A stretch of DNA of 26,887 nucleotides, taken from positions 1-26,887 of the forward strand of contig UQZI01000025.1 of assembly GCA_900545555.1 (NCBI GenBank), in the 5' to 3' direction. The notes beneath the pieces are model-generated. The model made no database searches. It was not told the DNA's origin and saw only the letters and a program-made list of their open reading frames with translations. Positions 7,523-15,388 of the stretch are shown piece by piece. The DNA is from an uncultured Collinsella sp. GTDB taxonomy: Bacteria; Actinomycetota; Coriobacteriia; Coriobacteriales; Coriobacteriaceae. Position numbers and translations under genes: made by a program. Each line of letters begins with the position of its first letter. Positions within the stretch are counted from its first letter, which is position 1.

Positions 7523-7597
7523 ATTTGGCATAAAGGGATAGGTTATTTTTGATTGGTAAAGCGTTTGACCTGCCAAATTAAACCTGTCCCTTTTTGG
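7523..7597. repeat. Palindromic intergenic element with pseudoknot-like arrangement
   Basis: Four blocks occur in the order A-B-A'-B': ATTTGGCA (7523), AAAGGGATAGGTT (7532), TGCCAAAT (7571) and AACCTGTCCCTTT (7581). A pairs with A' exactly and B with B' allowing one G-U, so the two helices interlock rather than nest. The modules recur at 6845-6868. It starts 2 bases after the preceding stop codon and could end transcription, but its repetition suggests a REP-like or mobile palindrome. Confidence 0.6.
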
Positions 7598-7720
7598 TCG
7601 GTTGCCGTTTGGGGGCCGATTGGCAACGCTCGCTGATTATAGTCTTGACCTGCGCTAGAATAGGGGCATCTGATTATCCGGGCGCATGGAGGCGTGCGCC
7701 CGTATGCTGAGGAGGACTCT

Positions 7721-9415
7721 ATGGCAACTGTTGCCGCACCTATCGATGCTACGTCGACTGCCGCTTGGAAGGCGCTCGAGGCCCATCAGGAGAAGCTCGA
7801 GGCCGAGGGTATCGACCTCAAGGCCTGGTTCGCCGCCGATGCCGAGCGCGTGAACAAGCTGAGCTTTGACGCCGGTGACCTGCACTTCGACCTGTCCAAG
7901 AACCTGGTGACTGATGAGACCGTCAAGCTGCTGTGCGATCTTGCCCGCGAGGTGAAGCTCGAGGAGCGCCGCGACGCCATGTTCTCCGGCGAGCACATCA
8001 ACACCACCGAGGACCGCGCCGTCCTGCACACCGCGCTGCGCCGCCCGGCAAGCGAGAAGGGCCAGCTCATCGTCGACGGCCAGGACGTCGTCGCCGACGT
8101 GCACGAGGTTCTCGACCGCATGTATGCCTTCGCCGAGCGCGTGCGCTCCGGTGAGTGGAAGGGTGTTACCGACAAAAAGATCGAGCACCTGGTGTCCATC
8201 GGCATCGGCGGCTCCGATCTGGGCCCGGTCATGGCTTACGAGGCCCTGCGTCCCTATGCCGACGCCGGTATCGATTGCCGCTATATCTCCAACATCGATC
8301 CCAACGACCAGGCCGAGAAGCTCAAGGGTCTGGATCCCGAGACCACGCTCGTGATCATCGTCTCCAAGACCTTCACCACGCTCGAGACCCTCACCAACGC
8401 CCGCGAGGTCAAGACCTGGATGCTCGAGCAGCTCAAGGCTCAGGGCGCCATCGATGGCTCCGATGAGCAGAACGCCGAGGCCGTGGCAAAGCACTTCGTC
8501 GCCGTTTCCACCGCGCTCGAAAAGGTCGAGGCCTTCGGTATCGACCCCGCCAACGCCTTCGGTTTTTGGAACTGGGTCGGCGGCCGCTATTCCGTCGACT
8601 CCGCCGTGGGTCTGTCGCTGATCGTCGTGCTCGGCCCCGAGCGCTTCCAGCAGTTCCTCGAGGGCTTCCATGCCATCGACGAGTACTTCTGCAACACCCC
8701 GCTCGAGAACAACGCCGTCGCGCTGATGGGCCTGCTCAACGTCTGGTACGTCAACTTCTTCGGTTCCAAGAGCCACGCCGTGCTGCCGTACTGCCAGTAT
8801 CTGCACCGCTTCCCGGCCTACCTGCAACAGCTCACCATGGAGTCCAACGGCAAGCACGTCCGCTGGGACGGCAGCGCTGTGACCTCCGATACCGGTGAGA
8901 TCTTCTGGGGCGAGCCCGGTACCAACGGTCAGCACGCCTTCTACCAGCTGCTGCACCAGGGCACCGTGGTGGTCCCGGCCGACTTTATCGCTTTCGCCAA
9001 CACTGCCAACCCCGCAACCGACAGCGGCCAGGACGTCCACGAGCTGTTCCTGGGCAACTTCCTGGCCCAGACCAAGGCGCTCGCCTTTGGTAAGACGGCC
9101 GACGAGGTTCGTGCCGAGGGCACGCCCGAGCAGATCGTCCCGGCCCGCTGCTTTGAGGGCAACCGTCCGACGACCTCGATCTTCGGCGACACGCTGACCC
9201 CGTTCGCACTCGGCGAGCTCATCGCCCTGTACGAGCACATCACGTTTGTCGAGGGCACGGTCTGGGGCATCGACTCCTACGACCAGTGGGGCGTCGAGCT
9301 GGGCAAGCAGCTTGCCAAGCAGATCACCCCGGCCTTCCACGACGACGCCGCCAAGGCCGAGCAGGACGCTTCGACCCAGGCGCTCATCGAGTTCTATCGC
9401 GCTCATCGCAAGTAG
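7721..9415 (+). CDS. pgi: Glucose-6-phosphate isomerase
   Basis: The 564-residue protein interconverts glucose 6-phosphate and fructose 6-phosphate in the cytoplasm. The family landmarks are in order: the phosphate-binding region SIGIGGSDLGPVMAYEALRP, the signature WVGGRYSVDSAVGLSL, QLLHQGTVVVPADF, and the C-terminal signature GTVWGIDSYDQWGVELGKQL with its catalytic lysine. Length is close to the E. coli enzyme. The ATG at 7721 follows GAGGAG with a 6-base gap; a longer in-frame reading has no better site. Codon choice is strongly biased to GC-ending codons, as expected for a highly expressed glycolytic gene. It is monocistronic: a repeat lies upstream and a strong terminator downstream. Confidence 0.98.
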   Translation: MATVAAPIDATSTAAWKALEAHQEKLEAEGIDLKAWFAADAERVNKLSFDAGDLHFDLSKNLVTDETVKLLCDLAREVKLEERRDAMFSGEHINTTEDRAVLHTALRRPASEKGQLIVDGQDVVADVHEVLDRMYAFAERVRSGEWKGVTDKKIEHLVSIGIGGSDLGPVMAYEALRPYADAGIDCRYISNIDPNDQAEKLKGLDPETTLVIIVSKTFTTLETLTNAREVKTWMLEQLKAQGAIDGSDEQNAEAVAKHFVAVSTALEKVEAFGIDPANAFGFWNWVGGRYSVDSAVGLSLIVVLGPERFQQFLEGFHAIDEYFCNTPLENNAVALMGLLNVWYVNFFGSKSHAVLPYCQYLHRFPAYLQQLTMESNGKHVRWDGSAVTSDTGEIFWGEPGTNGQHAFYQLLHQGTVVVPADFIAFANTANPATDSGQDVHELFLGNFLAQTKALAFGKTADEVRAEGTPEQIVPARCFEGNRPTTSIFGDTLTPFALGELIALYEHITFVEGTVWGIDSYDQWGVELGKQLAKQITPAFHDDAAKAEQDASTQALIEFYRAHRK

Positions 9416-9444
9416 TTTTTACGGCCGAGTTGGCTTATGGCTGA

Positions 9445-9478
9445 AAGGGGCCCGTATCCGTTGGGATACGGGCCCCTT
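9445..9478 (+). terminator. Intrinsic terminator of pgi
   Basis: A 15-bp perfect stem (9445-9459 with 9464-9478) with a GTTG loop is followed by GCTATTTGG. It begins 29 bases after the pgi stop. The A-rich left arm and T-rich right end would also allow some function on the other strand. Confidence 0.88.
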
Positions 9479-9651
9479 GCTATTTGGATAGGATGGAATG
9501 TATCGGGAGGCGCCTCGACGGGCATCGCAATCGTCGAAGGCGCGCCGTTCATGTTTGGGACAATATGACATTTTTCCCGTTGCAAACAGCGCCGCCGTGG
9601 GTGTTCTGTATGATGGCTCAGACAAGGTTGTTCAATGACAGGGAGGCATAT

Positions 9652-10494
9652 ATGGCAATCAAAGCCATCGCAATGGATATCGACGGTACGCTCACCAACG
9701 ACCAAAAGGTCATCGGCCCGCGTACGCGCGAGAAGCTGCTCGCGGCGCAGGAGTCGGGCATTAAGCTCATCTTGGCTTCGGGCCGTCCCGCATGGGGGTT
9801 GCACGCCTTGGCGCAGGAGCTCGACCTTCAAAACCATGACGGTCTGCTAGTTGCCTTTAATGGCGCGCACGTGGTCGACGCTCAGACCGATGAGGTCCTT
9901 TTTGACCAGGCCATGCCGGCTGACGAACTGCACCGTCTGATTGATCATCTGCAAAACTATGACGTGATCCCTATGATTTCGCTCGGTCGCGATTTGCACG
10001 TCGAGGACTCGTACCGCTGCATGATTACGCTGCCGGACGGTTCGCAGAAAAACATCGTCAAATACGAGCGCGATGCGTGCGATCTTAAGATTCGCGAGGT
10101 CGAGAGCTTGCATGAGGTCGTGGACACTTATCCCGTGGACAAGCTGCTGACGGCGGGTGACCCGACCTACCTGCAGGCGCATTACGAGGAGATGTATGCG
10201 CCCTTTACCCAGACGCTTTCGGGCATGTTTACGGCCGACTGGTACTTTGAGTACACGGCGCCCGGTATCGACAAAGCCCGTGCGCTCGAGGGTGCCCTGC
10301 CCAAGCTCGGTATCGATGCCAGCGAGGTCGTCTCGTTTGGCGACGGCCAGAACGACAAGTCCATGATTGAGTGGGCCGGCACCGGTGTTGCCATGGGCAA
10401 CGCCGTCGATGAGGTTAAGGCAGTTGCCCAGATGGTAACCGCCAATAACAACGAAGACGGTATTGCGGTGGCGCTGGATAAGCTGCTGGGTTAG
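9652..10494 (+). CDS. Cof-type HAD-superfamily hydrolase
   Basis: The 280-residue product starts MAIKAIAMDIDGTLTNDQKV; DIDGT is HAD motif I with the nucleophile and general acid Asp. Motif II is LASGRP, and motifs III/IV are seen as the lysine in PGIDKARAL and FGDGQNDKSM. A large C2 cap lies between motif II and the C-terminal motifs, as in the Cof/YbiV/YidA group, which dephosphorylate sugar phosphates and other small phosphoesters. The ATG at 9652 has GGGAGG upstream; the in-frame codons before it are not supported. A terminator follows, so it is separate from the next HAD gene. Substrate not predictable. Confidence 0.92.
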   Translation: MAIKAIAMDIDGTLTNDQKVIGPRTREKLLAAQESGIKLILASGRPAWGLHALAQELDLQNHDGLLVAFNGAHVVDAQTDEVLFDQAMPADELHRLIDHLQNYDVIPMISLGRDLHVEDSYRCMITLPDGSQKNIVKYERDACDLKIREVESLHEVVDTYPVDKLLTAGDPTYLQAHYEEMYAPFTQTLSGMFTADWYFEYTAPGIDKARALEGALPKLGIDASEVVSFGDGQNDKSMIEWAGTGVAMGNAVDEVKAVAQMVTANNNEDGIAVALDKLLG

Positions 10495-10517
10495 AATCGC
10501 CGATTAATGCATGGCTC

Positions 10518-10543
10518 GGGCGCCTGTTCGCGGGCGTCCTTTT
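10518..10543 (+). terminator. Terminator with UUCG tetraloop between two HAD genes
   Basis: GGGCGCCTG (10518-10526) and CGGGCGTCC (10531-10539) form a 9-bp stem with two G-U pairs, closed by a TTCG tetraloop and followed by TTTT. It ends 15 bases before the start of the next gene. Confidence 0.8.
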
Positions 10544-10558
10544 GTTAGGGAGGGTGCC

Positions 10559-11218
10559 GTGTCCGCATTTCCGTTCGACGCCGTTATCTTTGACATGGAC
10601 GGCGTCATTGTCGATACCGAGTATTACTACTTGGGCGAGACTGCCGCGTTTGCCAAGGAGCTTGGGCTTAACCTGACTCAAGAGGAGTTGAATGGGCAGG
10701 TCGGTACCTCGCATCAGTTCTTCCTGCATATGCTGGTCGATTGGTTTGAGCGCGCCGGTAAGGGACATTTCACTGGCGAGGAAGCGTTGGCCCGTTGGGA
10801 CGAGTGGGCGCATAAGCGTCCGCGCGACTATCAGGCTTTGATTAACCCAGGCGCCGTGGATACGATTCGAGAGCTGCCGCGCCGTGGCGTTCGCGTGGCG
10901 CTTGCCAGCTCGTCTCCCATGGATAGCATCGAGGAAGTGCTCAACGCGTGCGGGCTGTCGGATGCCTTTGAGTATGTGGTGAGCGGCGAGCAGTTTAAGG
11001 AGAGTAAGCCCGAGCCCGACATCTACCTGCATGCGCTGGACCTGCTGGGGCTGCCTGCGGTCCGTTGCTGCTGCGTTGAGGATTCGGTGCCTGGCATCAC
11101 TGCCGGCAAGCGAGCGGGTCTGACGGTAATCGCCAAGCGCGAGGAGCGGTTTGGCTTTAGCCAGGATGCTGCGGACAAGATCATCGACCAGCTGCCGGAA
11201 CTGCTTGAGCTTTCTTAG
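10559..11218 (+). CDS. HAD-superfamily hydrolase, beta-phosphoglucomutase/GPH-like
   Basis: GTG at 10559 is the start, with GGGAGGG 4-10 bases upstream; upstream in-frame codons fall within the terminator hairpin. The 219-residue protein begins VSAFPFDAVIFDMDGVIVDTE: motif I DxDGVIxDTE is characteristic of the beta-phosphoglucomutase/phosphoglycolate phosphatase subgroup. A four-helix C1 cap follows, then motif II LASSSPMDSI, the lysine in FKESKPEPDIYL and motif IV VEDSVPGITAG. It acts on a sugar phosphate or related phosphoester in the cytoplasm; mutase or phosphatase activity cannot be separated on this evidence. Confidence 0.92.
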   Translation: MSAFPFDAVIFDMDGVIVDTEYYYLGETAAFAKELGLNLTQEELNGQVGTSHQFFLHMLVDWFERAGKGHFTGEEALARWDEWAHKRPRDYQALINPGAVDTIRELPRRGVRVALASSSPMDSIEEVLNACGLSDAFEYVVSGEQFKESKPEPDIYLHALDLLGLPAVRCCCVEDSVPGITAGKRAGLTVIAKREERFGFSQDAADKIIDQLPELLELS

Positions 11219-11220
11219 GA

Positions 11221-11241
11221 GCGCGGTAGTTGCGCGTTTTT
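11221..11241 (+). terminator. Weak intrinsic terminator candidate
   Basis: CGCG (11222-11225) and CGCG (11233-11236) can pair around a short loop, followed directly by TTTTT, two bases after the stop codon of the HAD gene. The stem is short, so the call is tentative. Confidence 0.4.
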
Positions 11242-11311
11242 CGGGTCTGATGAGTAAATAGCCGACATTTTGGTGCGACACCTAGCATACTTTAAGCTAA
11301 TGCGGGCTTAA

Positions 11312-11336
11312 GGACTTGTTGAATGCCCCTAAGTCC
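11312..11336. promoter_or_regulatory. Inverted repeat upstream of the GntR gene
   Basis: GGACTT (11312-11317) and AAGTCC (11331-11336) are separated by 13 bases, 33 bases upstream of the GntR-type regulator start. It could be an autoregulatory operator, but half-sites this short also occur by chance. Confidence 0.3.
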
Positions 11337-11368
11337 GTTTTAGGCTTAATTGTGCTTGGAGAGGGTAT

Positions 11369-12112
11369 ATGCCACCGACTGAAGGGCTAACTGACGGTAA
11401 AGCAGCGATACCGCTGTACCAACAGGTTATCGATATCATCAAAAACGAAATCAACTCCGGTGCCTACAAGGCAGGTGCGCGGATACCCAACGAATTCGAA
11501 TTGGCTGAGAGCTATAAAGTTGGCCGCGTTACCGTGCGACGCGCTATTGAGGAGCTCGTCCAACAGGGCTATCTAACGAAGCGACAGGGGAAAGGCACGT
11601 TTGTCAATGCCCCCAAGCTCAAGCGCAAGATTCGCCAGAAGGATGACGTCCAGAGTTTTTCGGACGCATGCCGCGTTAACGGAATGGAACCGGGGGCGCG
11701 TGTCATTTCGAGAAAGATGCTGCCGGCGGATTCCACCGAAGCACAGTTCTTTGGTGTTCCCGTTGGAACTGACTTGATCTGCGTTGAGCGCGTGCGTACT
11801 GCCGATGGCGTCCCTGTCATGCTCGAGAACAACATATATGTTTACGAGGACAACGCCTATCTATCAACGGCACCTCTATCTAACCAATCCATTTTTGAGT
11901 TCGTGCGCAACCTGACGGGCCGCACGCCCGCGTTTACCGACCCATGCACGCTTGAGATCGCGTGTGCGTCGCCCGAGGTCGCTCGGTTGTTGGCAGTTCC
12001 CGTTGGCGAACCCTTGTTTTATATGGAAGCCTTCTTTTTCGATGAGCAGCGGCGGCCGTTTATCATCGGTCGTCAGCGGATCGTTGGGTCTCGCTACGTT
12101 TTTGACATCTAG
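11369..12112 (+). CDS. GntR/HutC-family transcriptional regulator
   Basis: The 247-residue protein has an N-terminal winged helix-turn-helix of the GntR type (IPLYQQVIDIIKNEINSG, then RIPNEFELAESYKVGRVTVR and GYLTKRQGKGTFV), about residues 14-82. A C-terminal UTRA ligand-binding domain of the HutC group follows (RVRTADGVPVMLENN, ending FIIGRQRIVGSRYVFDI). Such regulators sense a small pathway metabolite, often a sugar phosphate. It stands immediately upstream of the frl-like operon; FrlR of E. coli and YurK of Bacillus, which sit in fructoselysine loci, belong to the same family, so this is the probable local regulator. The start ATG follows GGAGAGGG. A terminator separates it from the operon. 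Confidence 0.93.
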   Translation: MPPTEGLTDGKAAIPLYQQVIDIIKNEINSGAYKAGARIPNEFELAESYKVGRVTVRRAIEELVQQGYLTKRQGKGTFVNAPKLKRKIRQKDDVQSFSDACRVNGMEPGARVISRKMLPADSTEAQFFGVPVGTDLICVERVRTADGVPVMLENNIYVYEDNAYLSTAPLSNQSIFEFVRNLTGRTPAFTDPCTLEIACASPEVARLLAVPVGEPLFYMEAFFFDEQRRPFIIGRQRIVGSRYVFDI

Positions 12113-12129
12113 GACATTGCGTATGAAAG

Positions 12130-12158
12130 CGCCCGGTGGATCATCTCACCGGGCGTTT
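12130..12158 (+). terminator. Intrinsic terminator of the GntR-type gene
   Basis: CGCCCGGTG (12130-12138) pairs perfectly with CACCGGGCG (12147-12155) around an 8-base loop and is followed by TTT. The hairpin begins 17 bases after the regulator stop. Confidence 0.8.
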
Positions 12159-12251
12159 CCATATCGTTCACGGCGCAAACGCAACCGTTCAACCGCGTTG
12201 CGGCAATCAGTTTGAAATTATCTTGATGGCGAGAAAAGCTGCTGGTAACCT

Positions 12252-12288
12252 ATAGAACGTCATAGAACGTTTGCCTTGTGCAAACGTT
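12252..12288. promoter_or_regulatory. Operator candidate for the frl-like operon
   Basis: Two tandem copies of ATAGAACGT (12252-12260 and 12262-12270) run into a perfect 9-bp inverted repeat, AACGTTTGC (12266-12274) and GCAAACGTT (12280-12288), with a 5-base spacer. The block is 42 bases upstream of the carrier gene start, where the operon promoter must lie (TATAGA at 12251 could be the -10, though no good -35 is seen). This is the most likely binding site of the upstream HutC-type regulator, or alternatively a leader hairpin. Confidence 0.5.
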
Positions 12289-12330
12289 GAAGCGAGATGC
12301 GATGCAGTCTCGAGTTCTTTGGAGGTATCT

Positions 12331-13794
12331 ATGTCAGATACGAAGGCGAAGAAGACAAACAGACGTTTTAAGTTCAAATTACCGCATGTCTATACGATCA
12401 TGTTCTTGCTGATCGTTGTCTTTGCGGTCTTGACTTGGATCGTTCCCTCTGGTCAGTATCAGCGCAAGACGATTTCGACAGCGGCGGGCGAGCGTGAAGT
12501 CGCCGTTGCTGGAACCTATGAACAGGTCGATAAGAACTACACCGATTCCGAGACCGGCGAGACCATCAATCTGGGGCAGGATATCTTCGCGGTCCTGCAA
12601 GCGCCCACTAAGGGCATCCAGGAGGCTGCCGACGTCGTTGCGTTCGTCTTATTGATTGGCGGGTCGTTCGCAATCATCACCAAGACCAACGCTTTGAATG
12701 CCGGCATGAGCCGTGTGATTAAAAAGCTCAAGAACAAGGACATCCTCATCATTCCCATCACGATGACGTTGCTGTCCATTTGCGGCACCACGTTTGGTAT
12801 GTCTGAGGAAGCCCTGCCGTTCTATGCCATCTTCATTCCCATCATGATGGGTATCGGTTATGACTCGATGACGGCATTCATCATCTGCTTCCTTGGTCCT
12901 AACCTGGGATATTGCGCTTCGACCATCGATCCGTTTAATGTTTTGATCGCCCAGGGCATCATTGGCATCGAGGGCAATCCGCAACTGTGGCTGCGCGCCG
13001 TTTCTTGGGTCATCTTCACTGCCGTCGGTATCGCATGGGCCATGCGCTACGCCATGCGCGTCAAGAAAAACCCCGAGTCGTCCATTACGTACGAGGACGA
13101 TAAGCTCAAGCGTATCGAGTTTTCCGTGACCGATGCCTCCATCGAGGAAGAGTTCACTACCCGTCAGAAGCTCGTGCTTATCGATTTTGCTTGCGGTATG
13201 GGCATTATCGTCTGGGGTCTTGTTACCCAGGGTTGGTACATGAATGAGATTTCCGCCGTGTTCCTTGGCATGGGCTTGCTTGCCGGTATCCTGGGCGGTC
13301 TTGACCAGCAGACGATTGCTGAGGAGTTCGTTAAAGGTCTCGCCGACTTTGCGTACGCCGCCATCGTTATCGGTATCGCTCGCGGTATTCTGGTCATCGC
13401 CGAGGGCGGCATGATCATCGACACCATCCTCCAGGCGCTCGCTACTGCGCTCGCCGGTGCGCCCGCCGCCGTCTACACCACGTTTATGTATATCGTCCTT
13501 GGCCTGCTCTCTTTGCTGGTTCCCTCGAGTTCTGGCCTGGCGGCACTCACCATGCCCGTTATGGGCCCCCTGACCGAGCTCATGGGCCTCAATCCCGAGG
13601 CGGCCGTTACCGCGCTCCAGTTTGCCAACCAGACCATCAACACCATCAGTCCCGTGGCGGGCATGACGGTTGCCGGCCTTGGCGTGGCTAAGATTTCGTT
13701 TGGCCAATGGTGGAAGACCATTTGGAAGTTCTTCATCTTCATGGTCGTCTTTGGCCTGATCGTAACGGCAATTTCTGGCATGCTTCCGGCGTAG
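12331..13794 (+). CDS. YfcC-family membrane carrier (DcuC superfamily)
   Basis: The ATG at 12331 follows GGAGG; an upstream in-frame extension covers the operator and is rejected. The 487-residue protein has about a dozen membrane helices. A cytoplasmic N-terminus is rich in Lys/Arg, a first helix is followed by TWIVPSGQYQRK and a large outside loop, and the C-terminal half has LLVPSSSGLAALTMPVMGPL and ALQFANQTINTISPVAGMT, the conserved re-entrant-like segments of the YfcC/DcuC group. Substrates of this family are poorly known; members are annotated as C4-dicarboxylate or amino-acid/peptide carriers. As first gene of the operon it probably brings in the compound degraded by the following enzymes. 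Fructoselysine transporters in other bacteria belong to different families, so the carrier is a distinctive part here. Confidence 0.88.
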   Translation: MSDTKAKKTNRRFKFKLPHVYTIMFLLIVVFAVLTWIVPSGQYQRKTISTAAGEREVAVAGTYEQVDKNYTDSETGETINLGQDIFAVLQAPTKGIQEAADVVAFVLLIGGSFAIITKTNALNAGMSRVIKKLKNKDILIIPITMTLLSICGTTFGMSEEALPFYAIFIPIMMGIGYDSMTAFIICFLGPNLGYCASTIDPFNVLIAQGIIGIEGNPQLWLRAVSWVIFTAVGIAWAMRYAMRVKKNPESSITYEDDKLKRIEFSVTDASIEEEFTTRQKLVLIDFACGMGIIVWGLVTQGWYMNEISAVFLGMGLLAGILGGLDQQTIAEEFVKGLADFAYAAIVIGIARGILVIAEGGMIIDTILQALATALAGAPAAVYTTFMYIVLGLLSLLVPSSSGLAALTMPVMGPLTELMGLNPEAAVTALQFANQTINTISPVAGMTVAGLGVAKISFGQWWKTIWKFFIFMVVFGLIVTAISGMLPA

Positions 13795-13803
13795 GTGGTT
13801 GTG

Positions 13804-15387
13804 ATGTCTGATCGTTTGACGGTCCTGACGTCTAAGAGCGTCTTTACCGGTACGGGGGACCTGCCGTTTGAAGGTTTCGTAGCGGTCCGTGGCAATCGAA
13901 TTGAGGCTGTTGGCACCAAGTGTGAGCTAGCTTCGTATTTGACCCAGGCGGACGAGGTAGTTGACCTGGGCGACCGCACCGTCATGCCTGGCCTGATCGA
14001 TGTGCATACCTTCTATACAGGCTGGGCGCTGCGGACGTTGGGGCCTGATCTGTCCGGCATCGCTGATGCCAAAGAGGCCGTGTCGCTCTTGCGTGCATGG
14101 AAAGAAGATCATCCGGATTGCGCGGCGGCTTTTGGCCACAACCTACCCGAAACGTTGGCATCGGATGCCGAGAACGCAAATACGGCGGCTGTGTTTGACG
14201 ATTGTTTTGGCGATATCCCTGTCGTCTGCTTTACACCGGGTGCGGAGACCTGCGTTCTCAATGCTGCCGCCAGTGCGCGATTCGGCTTCACACCCCAGGC
14301 GTACTATGCCGAGAAGATCTGGCGCATGATGAGCGATTTCCTCGCGCTGCCCGAGGTACGTGCGGGGTATTCGGACTACATGAGCATGCTTAACGAGCGC
14401 GGCGTTACCGCCATCAAGGAGATGGCGTTTGATGACTACTACGGTTTTGCCGACGAAATGGCTCGCCGTGAAGAATCTGGTGAGCTGACGGTTCGCGTCT
14501 CTATGATGTCGCAGCCGGTGGGTGCCGGTGCAAATCTGTCGTATGCTCGCGAGGCACGAGAGCGCTTTCGGGGACCGTTCGTTCGTTTTTCTGGCTTCAA
14601 CCGTATGACCGATCGCGGCGTATGGGCGGGGCTTGCCGAGATGATTGACCCCTATGAGGACACGGCCGATGCGGGAGCTGCCGGCAAGACGGTTGTCGAG
14701 GAGCCCGAGTGGGATCTGATTGAGAACGAGCTGCGCGCAATTGATGCTGACGGCTTCCGATATTCCTTGCATTGCCAGGGCGATGGCGCCGTTCGTCGCA
14801 CCGTGGCGCTCTATGCCTCGCTGCCTCGAGACGAGCATGGACGGTTGCTTCGCCGCCATGCGATTACCGATCTCGAGAACTCTGATCCGACCGATCTTGT
14901 CGAGTTTGGCAAGTTAGGTGGAATTTGCGAGGTCTATCCGCAGATTTTGACGCTGGACCGGCGCGAGGATTGCCTGTCGATGATGCGTCGACAAATTGGC
15001 GAGACGCGACTTTTGCACAGCTGGAATCGCCGCGGCATGGAAGATTCCGGATGCACGGTGTGCTGTGGTACGGATTTGCCACTGCTGATTCCGAGCCTGG
15101 GCGAGTCAATCTACAGCGCGTGCGGTGGATACTTCGACGATGGGCTGCCCGTGAATGAGGCCAACGCGCTGACGCTTGTCGAGCTCTTGCGTGCTTGGAC
15201 TGCCGGGGGCGCGTACGATCTGATGCGCGAAGACGAACTGGGTACGCTTGAGGTCGGCAAGCTTGCCGATATCTGCGTGCTCGATCGGGATGTGTTCGAC
15301 CTCGATTATCGCGACGCACGCGATCTTTCGGTTGATATGACGATGTCGGACGGACAAATCGTGTTCGATCGAAATAAGGAGGCATAA
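13804..15387 (+). CDS. Amidohydrolase family 3 protein (YtcJ-like) with altered metal motif
   Basis: The 527-residue protein shows the amidohydrolase composite domain (start, GFVAVRGNRIEAVG; end, LGTLEVGKLADICVLDRD) around a TIM barrel. The barrel entry is TVMPGLIDVHTFYTG: His68 is present but the second His of the usual HxH is Phe70. Other expected elements remain: SLHCQGDGAV, RRHAITDLENSD and CGTDLPL with the catalytic-type Asp. YtcJ relatives hydrolyse amide, formamide or ester bonds using one or two metals; loss of one ligand may mean a single-metal site or altered chemistry. ATG 13804 is preferred over GTG 13795 since AGGTGG lies 5 bases upstream of it. It starts 9 bases after the carrier stop. 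Confidence 0.85.
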   Translation: MSDRLTVLTSKSVFTGTGDLPFEGFVAVRGNRIEAVGTKCELASYLTQADEVVDLGDRTVMPGLIDVHTFYTGWALRTLGPDLSGIADAKEAVSLLRAWKEDHPDCAAAFGHNLPETLASDAENANTAAVFDDCFGDIPVVCFTPGAETCVLNAAASARFGFTPQAYYAEKIWRMMSDFLALPEVRAGYSDYMSMLNERGVTAIKEMAFDDYYGFADEMARREESGELTVRVSMMSQPVGAGANLSYAREARERFRGPFVRFSGFNRMTDRGVWAGLAEMIDPYEDTADAGAAGKTVVEEPEWDLIENELRAIDADGFRYSLHCQGDGAVRRTVALYASLPRDEHGRLLRRHAITDLENSDPTDLVEFGKLGGICEVYPQILTLDRREDCLSMMRRQIGETRLLHSWNRRGMEDSGCTVCCGTDLPLLIPSLGESIYSACGGYFDDGLPVNEANALTLVELLRAWTAGGAYDLMREDELGTLEVGKLADICVLDRDVFDLDYRDARDLSVDMTMSDGQIVFDRNKEA

Positions 15388-15388
15388 G

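Noticed and set aside
7655..9406. 583-codon minus-strand ORF opposite pgi
   Set aside because: It is an antisense shadow caused by the strong codon bias of pgi; no recognisable domains and low-complexity Leu/Gly/Val composition.
12649..13707. 352-codon minus-strand ORF opposite the YfcC carrier
   Set aside because: His/Asp/Gly-rich translation typical of a reverse-frame shadow; the plus strand has a clear membrane protein with ribosome site.
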